From Armatimonadota bacterium (lineage in GTDB: Bacteria > Armatimonadota > Zipacnadia > UBA1398 > JAKPQA01), in NCBI GenBank assembly GCA_029547025.1, contig JAKPQA010000022.1, positions 1-64,000 of the forward strand: a stretch of 64,000 nt of DNA, written 5' to 3'. Every line of letters starts with the position of its first letter. Within the stretch, counting starts at the first letter, position 1. Under the pieces are notes generated by a model. That model did no database searches. It saw only the letters and a program-made list of their open reading frames with translations, and was not told the origin of the DNA. Position numbers and translations under genes: made by a program. This document shows, one piece after another, positions 26,143-35,148 of this stretch.

Positions 26143-26439
26143 ATGGGGAACGCGACCGATGACCGTCGGCAGCGCGAGGAGCAGCCCAAGGCCAGGGAGA
26201 CTTCGAGACCGCCTCTCACGGAGCAGCGGACACTGTTGCCCAGGGGCGTTGAGTACCTCATCTGCTTCCTGGTCGTTGGTGTGCTGGTGCTGTGGCTCTA
26301 CGGAGTGCTGCTCCTGGCCAAGAACCGCATTGCAGAGGGCATCTACTGCATCGGCGGCGCGGCGGTGGCGTTCATCGTCTTATTCTTTATTACCCGAAGG
26401 AACATCGAGATGCGACGGCGTGGCCCCCGCGTCTTCTGA
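26143..26439 (+). CDS. Small two-helix membrane protein
   Basis: Protein of 98 aa. A charged N-terminal tail of about 35 residues (Arg/Glu/Gln-rich) is followed by two hydrophobic helices (about 38-58, YLICFLVVGVLVLWLYGVLL, and about 66-86, GIYCIGGAAVAFIVLFFI) and a basic C-terminus. ATG 26143 follows a GGGGGATGG purine run; an in-frame ATG at 26107 is possible but lacks a site. It sits 81 bp after amrA on the same strand and is convergent with the DUF2752 gene. No family recognised. Confidence 0.6.
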   Translation: MGNATDDRRQREEQPKARETSRPPLTEQRTLLPRGVEYLICFLVVGVLVLWLYGVLLLAKNRIAEGIYCIGGAAVAFIVLFFITRRNIEMRRRGPRVF

Positions 26440-26454
26440 GAACCAGGGCTACCC

Positions 26455-26892
26455 CTATTCGGGCCGGCCCGGCGTCATCATCGCGTAGGTCGCGAGCTTG
26501 ACCGCATAGGCGAGGACGACGTAGAGGATCGCATACAGCCCCAGGCGCCAGCTCAGGGGTGCGGTCAGGTTCAGATGGATGCGGCGCCGCAACGTGAGCG
26601 CGAGCAGGCTATTCGTCCACAAGAAGGCACCCACCAGGAACAGCAGGGGGGCCAGCAGATTCGCGAGGCATGCGTCCAGCAGCCGCCCTCTCGCCATCCA
26701 TGCCAGCCCAGTCGTCACGCCACAGCCCGGACAGGGGATCCCGAACAGGACTCGCATCGAACAGGGCGGGAACCCCCACTGCTGATGTGTGCCCGTGTAA
26801 TCGGCCGAAGGCGTCGTTCGAGCCACGAGCACGAGCAGCGCGCTCAGCACGCCCACGATGACGCCATCGAGGATGAGCTGACGCGTCACCAT
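26455..26892 (-). CDS. DUF2752 membrane protein
   Basis: Protein of 145 aa with three or four hydrophobic helices and the DUF2752 signature CPGCGVTTGLAWMARGRLLDA (here GIPCPGCGVTTGL), in which the CPxCG motif precedes a helix. Function unknown; an inner-membrane protein. The frame extends to 27054, but ATG 26892 starts the hydrophobic region, and an upstream start would overlap the zinc-ribbon gene. It lies 136 bp downstream of that gene, and the two are commonly found together in related genomes (from general knowledge of DUF2752 context). Confidence 0.75.
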   Translation of the reverse strand: MVTRQLILDGVIVGVLSALLVLVARTTPSADYTGTHQQWGFPPCSMRVLFGIPCPGCGVTTGLAWMARGRLLDACLANLLAPLLFLVGAFLWTNSLLALTLRRRIHLNLTAPLSWRLGLYAILYVVLAYAVKLATYAMMTPGRPE

Positions 26893-27028
26893 GACGCGGT
26901 CGATCTCGATCCACGGCCGGCGTGCGGCCGTGGCGGCCCGGCACGGTCGCGCCGCGTTGCGAGTAGACCCCTCGCACCGCTCGGCCCGATGGGGCGGGCG
27001 GGCCAGACCCGGCCCTCCCCCGCGGGCG

Positions 27029-28186
27029 CTACGGGGCCATGGGTCCGCTGGCACTGCGCGCGCCTCTCATGAACTGCACCACCGCGACCGGCCCGCAGAT
27101 CACCATGGCTACCCCCACACCCAGCACCCAGAGGAGCAGCAGAATCAGGCCCACGATGGCCCAGGTCCGCTGGGATGCCCGGAACTGCTCCACCGAGGTC
27201 CAGCGGCCACGCTCCCACGAGAGCTGGCTGCCCCGGATGCCAAGATAGATGTTGACCCACCCGCAGTTGCAGAAGAGGCCCAGCAGGCCCCACCCGATCA
27301 GCCCGTTCGCGAATGCCCATACCCAGGAGAGCAGGAACGCTCCCCAGTTCCAGCCGAAGGTGCTGGTGGGCACTAAGGGCGCCACCATGTCCGCCCCGGC
27401 CGGCGGTGGGAGCGGGGCTGCCGTCGGCGTCTGACCGGGCGGCGGTCCGAAGGTGATCTCGGGTGCGCCCAGAGGCCGTTCGGTGACTTCAGCCGGCTCC
27501 TGCGGCGCCGCCACTGTCGGTGATGCTCCAGCGGGCGCAGCACCAAACGGGGCCTCGGGTCCCACACCGACGCTCGGCGCGCTGGTCGGAAACGGGGCTG
27601 CAGGCGGGACTTCAGGTCGCCGGACCGTCCGTCCCGGCTGCCCCGTCAACGGACCGCCGCCCAGGCGTGGCATGGCGAGCCCATAGTCCACAGTCGATTG
27701 CTCGAGCAGGGCTGCGGCGTCCGGCTCCGCGGCCGGCCGCGGCGGCTCCGTGGCAGACTCGCCCTCGGGTTGGATAGGCACCAGGAGCCGTGCGGCGTCC
27801 CGCTTGGGCTCCGGCCCGGGCCCGATCTCGAACTCCGGCAACGACGGGGGCTCCTCCTCCGCATCGCCCACGAGGGCCACTGAGGGGATCTCCTGCACGG
27901 GAGGCGACTCGACGCCGAGAGTAGGCACGGCAGGGACACCGTCGGGCGCGATTGGCTCGACACTCGCGGGCTCGGCCGCTGACCCGCCCGCGCCATCTGG
28001 CGCCTCGCTGGGCTGGTCCTGGTCCTCGGGCTCCTCATAGGTGTCCGGGCGCCGCCCGGGTGGGCGGTAGGCTATGCCTGGCACTTCTATGGGGCGGCCG
28101 CACCCCTCGCACGCGATCTGGTCGCCGGGCTCGTGTCCCTCGAGGCTCAGCGCGATGCCGCAGTCCGGACACTGGATCATTCGCAT
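27029..28186 (-). CDS. Zinc-ribbon membrane protein with proline-rich linker
   Basis: Protein of 385 aa in three parts. Residues 1-40 are a zinc ribbon (CPDCGIALSLEGHEPGDQIACEGCG, two CxxC pairs). Residues about 45-275 are low-complexity Pro/Glu/Ala. The C-terminus (about 280-370) holds hydrophobic helices with GWNWGAFLLSWVWAFANGL and YLGIRGSQLSWERGRWTS, a DUF2628-like pattern. ATG 28186 is preceded by GGGAGG at 6-nt spacing. It is divergent from mutS2 with 246 bp between. Function unknown; it may sit in the membrane with the ribbon in the cytoplasm. Confidence 0.7.
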   Translation of the reverse strand: MRMIQCPDCGIALSLEGHEPGDQIACEGCGRPIEVPGIAYRPPGRRPDTYEEPEDQDQPSEAPDGAGGSAAEPASVEPIAPDGVPAVPTLGVESPPVQEIPSVALVGDAEEEPPSLPEFEIGPGPEPKRDAARLLVPIQPEGESATEPPRPAAEPDAAALLEQSTVDYGLAMPRLGGGPLTGQPGRTVRRPEVPPAAPFPTSAPSVGVGPEAPFGAAPAGASPTVAAPQEPAEVTERPLGAPEITFGPPPGQTPTAAPLPPPAGADMVAPLVPTSTFGWNWGAFLLSWVWAFANGLIGWGLLGLFCNCGWVNIYLGIRGSQLSWERGRWTSVEQFRASQRTWAIVGLILLLLWVLGVGVAMVICGPVAVVQFMRGARSASGPMAP

Positions 28187-28416
28187 GGCACGCCTCCCGA
28201 ACCGTCACCGCCGGAGCGGTCCGCCGAGCCCTCACGCCGGGCTTTCAGGCGAGGTAGATCCCTCTAACCCGAGCCCGCGCCGCCTACCCGATTCGCCGTC
28301 CGGTCTTCCGGAGCCTGCGTGCCCCGCGCCCAGCCCGGGATCCGCACGCACTCCAAGAGGCTTCCACATGGCGGGCCGGAATGGGCACTCGTATCCGGCC
28401 CCAGGGACCTCGCCGA

Positions 28417-28422
28417 TATAAT
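28417..28422 (+). promoter_or_regulatory. TATAAT -10 element of mutS2, leaderless geometry
   Basis: TATAAT ends 10 nt before the mutS2 ATG at 28433, so the transcript would begin within about 5 nt of the start codon. No -35 match is visible 16-18 bp upstream. Confidence 0.6.
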
Positions 28423-28432
28423 GGTTGCCGTC

Positions 28433-30778
28433 ATGGACAAAAAGACCCTGGCCAAACTGGAGTTCGACAAGATCCGCGAGCGCCTGGTTTCGTGTTGTGC
28501 CTCGAGCCTGGGCCGGGAGCTGGCCGAACGCCTCTCGCCCTTCGAGCGCGAGGAGCTGGTTCGATCCCGGATGGCCGAGACGACCGAGGCAGTTCGGATC
28601 CTCGAGCGCCGCGGGCGGGTGCCCTTTGGCGGCGTGTCGGATTTCGGGCCCGCACTCGAGCGCGCTCGAGTGGGGTCCGCCCTGGCGGGCGAGGACTTTG
28701 TCCTGCTCCGCAATGCCCTGCAGGGCGCCGCCGAGCTACGCCGGGTGTTGCTGCCGGAGGCCGAGGCCTGCCCGCGTGTGGGACGGTTGGCCCGGGATAT
28801 GCCCGAGTTCGCCGCACTGCTCCGGCGGATCGAGTCGGTCGTCGACGATGATGGCCGGGTCGTGGACGGAGCCAGCGTCGAACTGGCACGGATCCGTACT
28901 CAGTGCCGGCGGCTCGAACGGCACATCCAGGAACGCATGGCCTCATTCCTCACAGATCCTGAGGTTCAGAGGGCCTTACAGGATCGGCTCATCACGCTCC
29001 GGCGCAACCGACCGTGTCTGCCGGTCCGCGCCGAGCTCAAGCGATCGGTGCCCGGCGTCGTTCACGACACGTCGGCCAGTGGGGCCACTGTGTTCATCGA
29101 ACCGGCCGCCGTCGTCGAGATGGGAGACGAGTACCAGCGTCTCGCTGTGGCCGAGGTGGAGGAAGTGGCACGCATTCTGCGCGAGCTCACCCTCTGCGTC
29201 GCCGAGCGTTACGACGAGCTGGCTCACCTGCGCCGCCTCCTGGCCATTCTGGACTTCATCTTTGCCCGAGGCCGTCTGTCGGGCGCCATGCGGGCCGAGG
29301 AGCCCCAGCTCATCGCCGAGCCCCAGATGGTTCTGGTCAAGGCGCGTCACCCGCTCATCGGGCCCGACGTGGTCGTGCCGATCGATGTGGCCATTGGCGA
29401 GGAGTATGACCTCCTGCTTATTACGGGCCCCAACACAGGAGGCAAGACCGTGGCCCTCAAGACCATGGGGCTGCTGGCCGCCATGGCGCTGAGCGGACTT
29501 CACATTCCAGCCGACCGCGGGACACGGATCCCCCTTCTGCCCGGTTTGTTTGCCGACATCGGCGATGAGCAATCCATTGAGCAGAGCCTTTCCACGTTTT
29601 CATCACATATCAGCAACATCGCCCACATCTTGCGCCGCGCTCCGCGCGGATCGCTGGTGTTGCTCGATGAGATCGGTGTGGGCACCGATCCAGAAGAAGG
29701 GGCTGCCCTGGCGGTGGCCATCCTCCGCCATCTGCTCCGCCGCGGCATGATCGTGGCCGCGACCACCCACTATGGTGCACTCAAGACCTTCGGGCTCCAG
29801 GAGCCCCGGGCGCAGAACGCGTCGGTCGAGTTCGATCCCGATACACTGGCGCCCACCTTTCGTCTGCGCACCGGCGTTCCGGGTAGCAGCAATGCCCTGG
29901 CCATCGCGAAGCGGATCGGCCTCCCCAGGGAGGTCATCGCCGATGCACGCGACATCGTGCCCCGCGATCGCGTGCGGGTCGAGGAAGCGATCCTCGAGAT
30001 GGAGCGGGCGCGGCGCGACTACGAGGCGCGCTCCCGTGCGCTCGCCCAGGCCACCCGGGAGCACGAACGCCGGGCCTCCATGTACGAGGAGCAGGCGAAG
30101 CAGCTTGCGGAAGAGCGAAAGAGAGCCCTCCGAGAGGGATGGGGTGAGGCCAAACGCGTGGTCGCCGATGCCCGCGAGGAAGCCCGCCAGGCTCTGGCCG
30201 CGCTCAGGAAGCAGACCCGAGAGGGCCGGGCCACCCAGCAGGTCCAGGAAGAGCTTCGCCGCCTGGCCGAGCGAGTCGAAGCAGCGGCTGAGGCGGCAGA
30301 GACTCCCGAGCCGACGCCGCTGCCGGACGTGCGCCCGGGCGACGTGGTGCACGTGCGCAGCCTCGGCCAGCGGGGTGTGGTGCTCGAGCCTCCCGGGCCC
30401 GATGGGCGCACGCCGATCAGCATCGGCGCCGCCCGGGCCGAAGTGGATATCGCAGACCTTGAGCGCGTGGACTCGGTCACCGATCCAGCCATGCGTGACA
30501 CCATCGGTGCCATGAGGGTCACCAAGTCACTGTCGGTGCCGAAGGAGGTTCACCTCCGCGGCTTGCGGGTTGAGGAGGCACTCGATCGTCTTGAGAAGTT
30601 CCTCGACGATGCATCCCTGGCCGAGCACCGGCGCGTGTTCATCGTGCACGGGAAGGGGACGGGGGTCCTGCGCGACGCCGTGCGCGAATACTTGAGATCG
30701 GATCCTCGGGCGCGTTCCTTCCAGTACGCCGAGCAGTCAGAAGGCGGACTAGGGGTCACCGTCGTCGACATGGAGTGA
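28433..30778 (+). CDS. mutS2: Endonuclease MutS2
   Basis: Protein of 781 aa, standard MutS2 length. MutS-like core without the mismatch-recognition domain; ATPase with Walker A GPNTGGKT (332-339) and Walker B LVLLDEIGVGTDP (408-420), then the signature ATTHYGALK. A long coiled coil (about 500-620) follows. The C-terminal Smr domain (about 705-781) has the expected LRGLRVEEALDRLEKFLDD and HGKGTG. MutS2 acts in anti-recombination and in rescue of collided ribosomes. ATG 28433 is chosen because the TATAAT lies just upstream; ATG 28421 overlaps that box. Confidence 0.94.
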   Translation: MDKKTLAKLEFDKIRERLVSCCASSLGRELAERLSPFEREELVRSRMAETTEAVRILERRGRVPFGGVSDFGPALERARVGSALAGEDFVLLRNALQGAAELRRVLLPEAEACPRVGRLARDMPEFAALLRRIESVVDDDGRVVDGASVELARIRTQCRRLERHIQERMASFLTDPEVQRALQDRLITLRRNRPCLPVRAELKRSVPGVVHDTSASGATVFIEPAAVVEMGDEYQRLAVAEVEEVARILRELTLCVAERYDELAHLRRLLAILDFIFARGRLSGAMRAEEPQLIAEPQMVLVKARHPLIGPDVVVPIDVAIGEEYDLLLITGPNTGGKTVALKTMGLLAAMALSGLHIPADRGTRIPLLPGLFADIGDEQSIEQSLSTFSSHISNIAHILRRAPRGSLVLLDEIGVGTDPEEGAALAVAILRHLLRRGMIVAATTHYGALKTFGLQEPRAQNASVEFDPDTLAPTFRLRTGVPGSSNALAIAKRIGLPREVIADARDIVPRDRVRVEEAILEMERARRDYEARSRALAQATREHERRASMYEEQAKQLAEERKRALREGWGEAKRVVADAREEARQALAALRKQTREGRATQQVQEELRRLAERVEAAAEAAETPEPTPLPDVRPGDVVHVRSLGQRGVVLEPPGPDGRTPISIGAARAEVDIADLERVDSVTDPAMRDTIGAMRVTKSLSVPKEVHLRGLRVEEALDRLEKFLDDASLAEHRRVFIVHGKGTGVLRDAVREYLRSDPRARSFQYAEQSEGGLGVTVVDME

Positions 30779-30902
30779 CCCGTCGGCGGATCAGACCCGA
30801 ACGGGCCTCAGGGGAGGCGGGGCGTGAGCGAAGCAGGCGAACTCGACGGGCTCCTGCGCTGGCCAGGGCGCCCCGGTGCTGGCGCAGCGCCCCAGTGCGT
30901 CC

Positions 30903-30908
30903 TATAAT
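30903..30908 (+). promoter_or_regulatory. TATAAT -10 element upstream of the serine operon
   Basis: TATAAT about 108 bp before the serC-like start. The -35 region shows no good match, so this is a tentative promoter for the six-gene operon that ends at 38661. Confidence 0.5.
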
Positions 30909-31015
30909 GGCCGCGCCGAACCTCAGTGGCGCACTGAGAGCACCGGCAGGCCCCCCCTCCCGCGAGCAGTTCCGGACCGGCGGATGGGCCACTTCCCCTG
31001 GACAGGTGATCGTTG

Positions 31016-32170
31016 ATGAAAGACCTGGAACAGCACCTTCTCCTGATCCCGGGCCCGACTCCGGTTCCCCCGCCGGTCGCGCGGGAACTCAGCCGTCCCA
31101 TGATCGCGCACCGGGCCCCCGAGATGGTGGAGCTCTATCATCGGGTGGTCGAGCGGCTGCAATACGTCTTTCAGACCCGGGCAGACCTGTTCGTCCTGGC
31201 CTCTTCGGGAACCGGCGGTATGGAGGCGGCCATCGCGAACACGCTGTCGCCCGGTGACGCCGTGCTGTGCATCTCGGTCGGTGTGTTCGGCGACCGCTTC
31301 GCGAAGATCGCCCAGGCTTTTGGCATGGACGTCGATGTCCTCGCGTTCGAGTGGGGACAGGCGGCGGACCCATCCGCTATTGAGCAGAAACTGAAGTCTG
31401 GGAAGCAGTACAAGGCCGTCACACTCACGCACAACGAGACATCAACGGCCATCACCAACGACACGGCCAGCATAGCGCCGATGGTTCGTGAACACGGCGC
31501 CTTGTTTCTCGTTGACTGCATCTCGGGCATGCTGTGCACGGACTTCCGCACAGACGAGTGGGACTGCGATGTGGTCGTAGCAGCTTCCCAGAAGGCGTTC
31601 ATGCTGCCTCCGGGTCTCTGTTTCGTGAGTGTCAGCCCCAGGGCCTGGGAGGCGGTCGAACGCGCCAAGAGCCCACGCTTCTACTTCGACTTCCGCGCCA
31701 TGCGCGAACCCGCCAAGAAGGGGCAGACGGCCTATACGCCGGCGGTGGGGCTCTTCTTTGGGGCCGACGCCGCTCTGGGCATGATCCTGCGGGAGGGGGC
31801 CGAGCAGGTGATCGCGCGGCACGCACGGCTGGCCGCCGGCGTCCGCGCCGGGGTGAAGGCGCTGGGCCTCAAGCTCTTCTCCGACGAGGCTCACGCCTCC
31901 AACGGCGTGACGGCCATCGTGCCCCCGGCGGGTATCGATGCAGACTCACTTCGGGCACTGCTCTCCCAGCGCTACTCGGTGGTGCTGAGCGGCGGACAGG
32001 GCAAGCTCAAGGGCCAGATCTTCCGCATCGCCCATATGGGCGCGGTCTCGGAGAAGGACTTGCTCGGGGCGCTGGGCACTCTCGAACTGGCTCTGAGCGA
32101 GATGGGGCATCGGGCCGAGCCGGGTGCTTCAGTGGCTGCGGCAGTCCGGGCATGGACCATCTCGCATTAG
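31016..32170 (+). CDS. Class V aminotransferase, serine-glyoxylate / phosphoserine type
   Basis: Protein of 384 aa of the PLP class V (fold type I) family. It has LLIPGPTPVPPPV at the N-terminus, SSGTGGMEAA (cofactor phosphate loop), VDCIS with Asp167 contacting the pyridine nitrogen, and the Schiff-base Lys193 in AASQKAFMLPPG. Sequences of this type serve as serine-pyruvate/alanine-glyoxylate aminotransferase, and in several phyla as the phosphoserine aminotransferase. The adjacent serA (27 bp downstream) favours the latter: 3-phosphohydroxypyruvate plus glutamate to phosphoserine. ATG 31016 is used; a TTG at 31013 is adjacent. Confidence 0.88.
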   Translation: MKDLEQHLLLIPGPTPVPPPVARELSRPMIAHRAPEMVELYHRVVERLQYVFQTRADLFVLASSGTGGMEAAIANTLSPGDAVLCISVGVFGDRFAKIAQAFGMDVDVLAFEWGQAADPSAIEQKLKSGKQYKAVTLTHNETSTAITNDTASIAPMVREHGALFLVDCISGMLCTDFRTDEWDCDVVVAASQKAFMLPPGLCFVSVSPRAWEAVERAKSPRFYFDFRAMREPAKKGQTAYTPAVGLFFGADAALGMILREGAEQVIARHARLAAGVRAGVKALGLKLFSDEAHASNGVTAIVPPAGIDADSLRALLSQRYSVVLSGGQGKLKGQIFRIAHMGAVSEKDLLGALGTLELALSEMGHRAEPGASVAAAVRAWTISH

Positions 32171-32197
32171 GACGGGCGCACGGGAAGGCGGGCAAGT

Positions 32198-33787
32198 GTG
32201 AGCAAGATCCTCGTATGTGATTCCATCGCCGAAGAGGGCGTTGCAAAGCTGCGGGAGGCGGGTTCGGTCCACGTCTCGACAGGCCTGAGTGAGGAGCAAC
32301 TGATCGAGGCGGCTCGAGACGCTTGCGCCATCATGGTGCGCAGCTCCACTTACATCACTGCTCCGGTCATCCGGGCCGCCCCCGAGCTCCGGGTGGTCGG
32401 GCGGGCGGGCGTCGGCGTCGACAATATCGACGTGGATGCCGCAACCGCCGCGGGTGTGGTGGTCGTTAACTCGCCCAGCGGCAACACCGTGGCCGCAGCC
32501 GAGCACACCATTGCCATGATGATGGCCGTGGCTCGGAGGATCCCCTTCGCTCACAGTCGCATGCTCGCCCGCGACTGGGCGAAGAGCAAGTGCCTGGGAA
32601 CTGAGGTGCGCGGCAAGATCCTGGGTGTCGTCGGCTTGGGCAAGATCGGCACCGAGGTGGCGCGGCGCGCCAAGGGCCTCGAAATGCAAGTCATCGCTCA
32701 CGATCCCATGCTCTCCGAGGACCACATGCAGAAGATGGGCGTCGAGCCGGTCTCGCTGGATGACCTTCTCGCCCGCAGCGACTTTGTCACGCTCCATGTG
32801 CCCGGCGGGGCCAAGACCGCTCAGCTCATCAACGAGGACGCGTTGGCGAAGATGAAGCCGGCGGCGTTCCTCATCAACTGCAGTCGCGGCGCGGTTCTCG
32901 ATGAGGCAGCCGTCGCCCGCGCGCTCAGTGAGGGCCGGCTCGCCGGTGCCGCCATCGATGTGTTCCAGGGCGAACCCAACCCATGGTCGAGCCCGTTGCT
33001 GGACGCCCCCAATGTGGTTCTGACACCACACCTGGGTGCCTCGACCGTCGAGGCCCAGCTCGTGGCGAGTCTCGACGTGGCCGAGCAGATCTGCGACGTG
33101 CTGGCCGGCAGGCAGGCCCGGAGCGCGGTGAACCTGCCCCGAGTGCCCGCCGAGACTGCCGAGGAGCTCCGGCCCTGGATGGGTCTGGCCGAGCGCGTCG
33201 GCATGCTCGTTGCCAACCTGGCGCAATCGGGTCTGCGAAGTGCTCAGGTCGAGTACCTGGGCGAGCTGCGTGCCTTCGACTGCTCGCTGCTGACTCGGGC
33301 GGTTCTGGTTGGCCTGCTGAGCCGCGTCGGCACTGACAACCTGAACATCATCAGCGCGCCGGCCGTAGCCAAGCAGCGTGGAGTTGCCATCTCGGAGACC
33401 AAGGGCAGCGATCGTACGCCGTACCATTCGGTCATTCGCGTCATCGCCCACACGCGCGAGGGCGACTTGGTCGCCAGTGGCACGCTCCGGGGATTGGACG
33501 AGCCGCGGATCGTTCGCGTCGGCGCCTACCAGGTTGACTTCGTCCCCAGCGGCGGGCTGCTGATGGTGTGGTTCCGCGATATCCCCGGGGTCATCGGCGC
33601 CGTCGGGACGCTGATGGGAGAGGCCGGGGTCAACATCGGCCAGATGCACGTCGGGCGGTGTGAGAGGGGCGGCACGGCGCTGATGATCCTGAATGTGGAC
33701 CAGCCCGTCTCCGAAGCCACGGCCGACGCCATCCGGGCTCTGCCGACCGTGGAGGGCCTCCGGCTAATGGACCTGCCGCCCGCCTAG
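32198..33787 (+). CDS. serA: D-3-phosphoglycerate dehydrogenase
   Basis: Protein of 529 aa, the long SerA form. The NAD-binding motif is VVGLGKIG (144-151), with catalytic Arg230 (INCSRGAV), Glu259 (FQGEP) and His278 (TPHLGAST). A two-part regulatory region follows, with an allosteric substrate-binding domain (about 310-450) and a C-terminal ACT domain (about 455-529, MVWFRDIPGVIGAVGTLMGE). It oxidises 3-phosphoglycerate to 3-phosphohydroxypyruvate, the first step of serine synthesis. GTG start with a GGAAGG purine run upstream. It sits between the serC-like gene and DUF1015. Confidence 0.95.
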   Translation: MSKILVCDSIAEEGVAKLREAGSVHVSTGLSEEQLIEAARDACAIMVRSSTYITAPVIRAAPELRVVGRAGVGVDNIDVDAATAAGVVVVNSPSGNTVAAAEHTIAMMMAVARRIPFAHSRMLARDWAKSKCLGTEVRGKILGVVGLGKIGTEVARRAKGLEMQVIAHDPMLSEDHMQKMGVEPVSLDDLLARSDFVTLHVPGGAKTAQLINEDALAKMKPAAFLINCSRGAVLDEAAVARALSEGRLAGAAIDVFQGEPNPWSSPLLDAPNVVLTPHLGASTVEAQLVASLDVAEQICDVLAGRQARSAVNLPRVPAETAEELRPWMGLAERVGMLVANLAQSGLRSAQVEYLGELRAFDCSLLTRAVLVGLLSRVGTDNLNIISAPAVAKQRGVAISETKGSDRTPYHSVIRVIAHTREGDLVASGTLRGLDEPRIVRVGAYQVDFVPSGGLLMVWFRDIPGVIGAVGTLMGEAGVNIGQMHVGRCERGGTALMILNVDQPVSEATADAIRALPTVEGLRLMDLPPA

Positions 33788-33828
33788 CAGCGGTTCGCCG
33801 GGTCTCGTCGCGAGAGAGGAGCCGTTGT

Positions 33829-35148
33829 TTGGCCCAAGTGCATCCTTTCGCCGGGTGGCACTATGACTTTGCCCGCGTGGGATCCCCCGCGGGCATACTG
33901 GCACCGCCCTACGATGTCATCAGCGCTGACCAGGCCGAGCGGATGCGGGAGGGGCCCTACCATGTGGCTCACCTGATCCTCGGCATGCCGGCCCGCGGCG
34001 GACAGCATGCCCCGGAGGCGTATGAGGCGGCTGCCGCCCGTTGTGAGTCGTTCCGCCGCGATCGAGTGATCGTGCGGGACCCCCGGCCTGCGTTCTACCG
34101 CCTCTCCCAGACATCGACGGGCCCCGACGGCGTTACGCGCACGCGGCACGGACTCCTCGTCGCCTTACGGCTCCACGAGTTCAGCGAGGGGGTCGTTCTG
34201 CCACACGAGGAGACCTTCAGCAAACCCGTGGCCGACCGCCTGGCGCTGATGCGGTCAACGCGGATGAGCTTCTGCAGTGTCTTCGGGCTCTACGATGACC
34301 CCGAGGGCCGTGTGCGCGGTCTGGTGGCTAGCAGCGCGGGACCCGAGCTGTGGCGGATGACGGACAGTCTCGGCGTCCATCACGCATTCGCCCGCATCGA
34401 CGACCCATCAGCCGTGGCCGAACTGCGTGAAGCGCTCGCGCCTCGGCGCATCTTTATCGCCGACGGCCATCACCGCTATACGGCCGGGTTGGCCTACTGG
34501 AAGGAACTGGGGTGCCCCGAGCCCGCCGACACACGCAACGGCGCCGCCGCTTGCGTCACGGCGTGCCTGGCCGACATGCGTGACTCGGCCGTCGGGCTGT
34601 TCCCGACCCACAGGCTCTTTGGGGGCCATGTCGAGCCTGATGTCTCCGCCCTACCTCCCGGGATCGAGGCCGAGCGTCTGCCCGGCGACGTGTCAGCCCG
34701 CCTGGTGGCCGAGCGACTCCTCGCCATGTCGGTCGACGGTTCGGCCTGCTGGGCGCTGGTTACCCCGGAAGCCTGGTGGGTCCTCCGAGTGGTGGACCGT
34801 CTGGCCGTCGACGCCCTCATGGACGCGAGCCGGGGTCCGGCGTGGCGCTCACTGGCTGTTAGCATCCTGCATGGGGTCGTCCTGCCGGCCCTGCTCGGGC
34901 CCGATGCGCTTCACGCTGCCGAGGAGCAGGGTCATATCAGCTACTCGCCCGATGCGGACTCGGTGGCTGCCGCAGTACGGACGGGGGCGGCCCGGCTAGG
35001 GGTCCTCGTGGCTCCACCCGCCCTCGAGCAGATGCGCCAGGTATGTGAGAGCGGAGAGCGAATGCCACACAAGACCACGTACTTCTACCCCAAGACGCTC
35101 TCTGGGGCCGTCTTGCGGAGCTTGGAGGGCGGTGTGTCGGATGCCTGA
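33829..35148 (+). CDS. DUF1015 family protein
   Basis: Protein of 439 aa with the recognisable DUF1015 blocks: LAPPYDVI near the N-terminus, LPHEETFSKP in the first third, IADGHHRYTAGLAY in the middle and HKTTYFYPKTLSGAV at the C-terminus. Biochemical function is not established. In many bacteria it sits beside serA and a serC-like aminotransferase, exactly as here, which suggests a link to serine or phosphoserine metabolism. TTG start 33829 with GAGAGGAG upstream; its end overlaps the next aminotransferase by 8 nt. Confidence 0.88.
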   Translation: MAQVHPFAGWHYDFARVGSPAGILAPPYDVISADQAERMREGPYHVAHLILGMPARGGQHAPEAYEAAAARCESFRRDRVIVRDPRPAFYRLSQTSTGPDGVTRTRHGLLVALRLHEFSEGVVLPHEETFSKPVADRLALMRSTRMSFCSVFGLYDDPEGRVRGLVASSAGPELWRMTDSLGVHHAFARIDDPSAVAELREALAPRRIFIADGHHRYTAGLAYWKELGCPEPADTRNGAAACVTACLADMRDSAVGLFPTHRLFGGHVEPDVSALPPGIEAERLPGDVSARLVAERLLAMSVDGSACWALVTPEAWWVLRVVDRLAVDALMDASRGPAWRSLAVSILHGVVLPALLGPDALHAAEEQGHISYSPDADSVAAAVRTGAARLGVLVAPPALEQMRQVCESGERMPHKTTYFYPKTLSGAVLRSLEGGVSDA

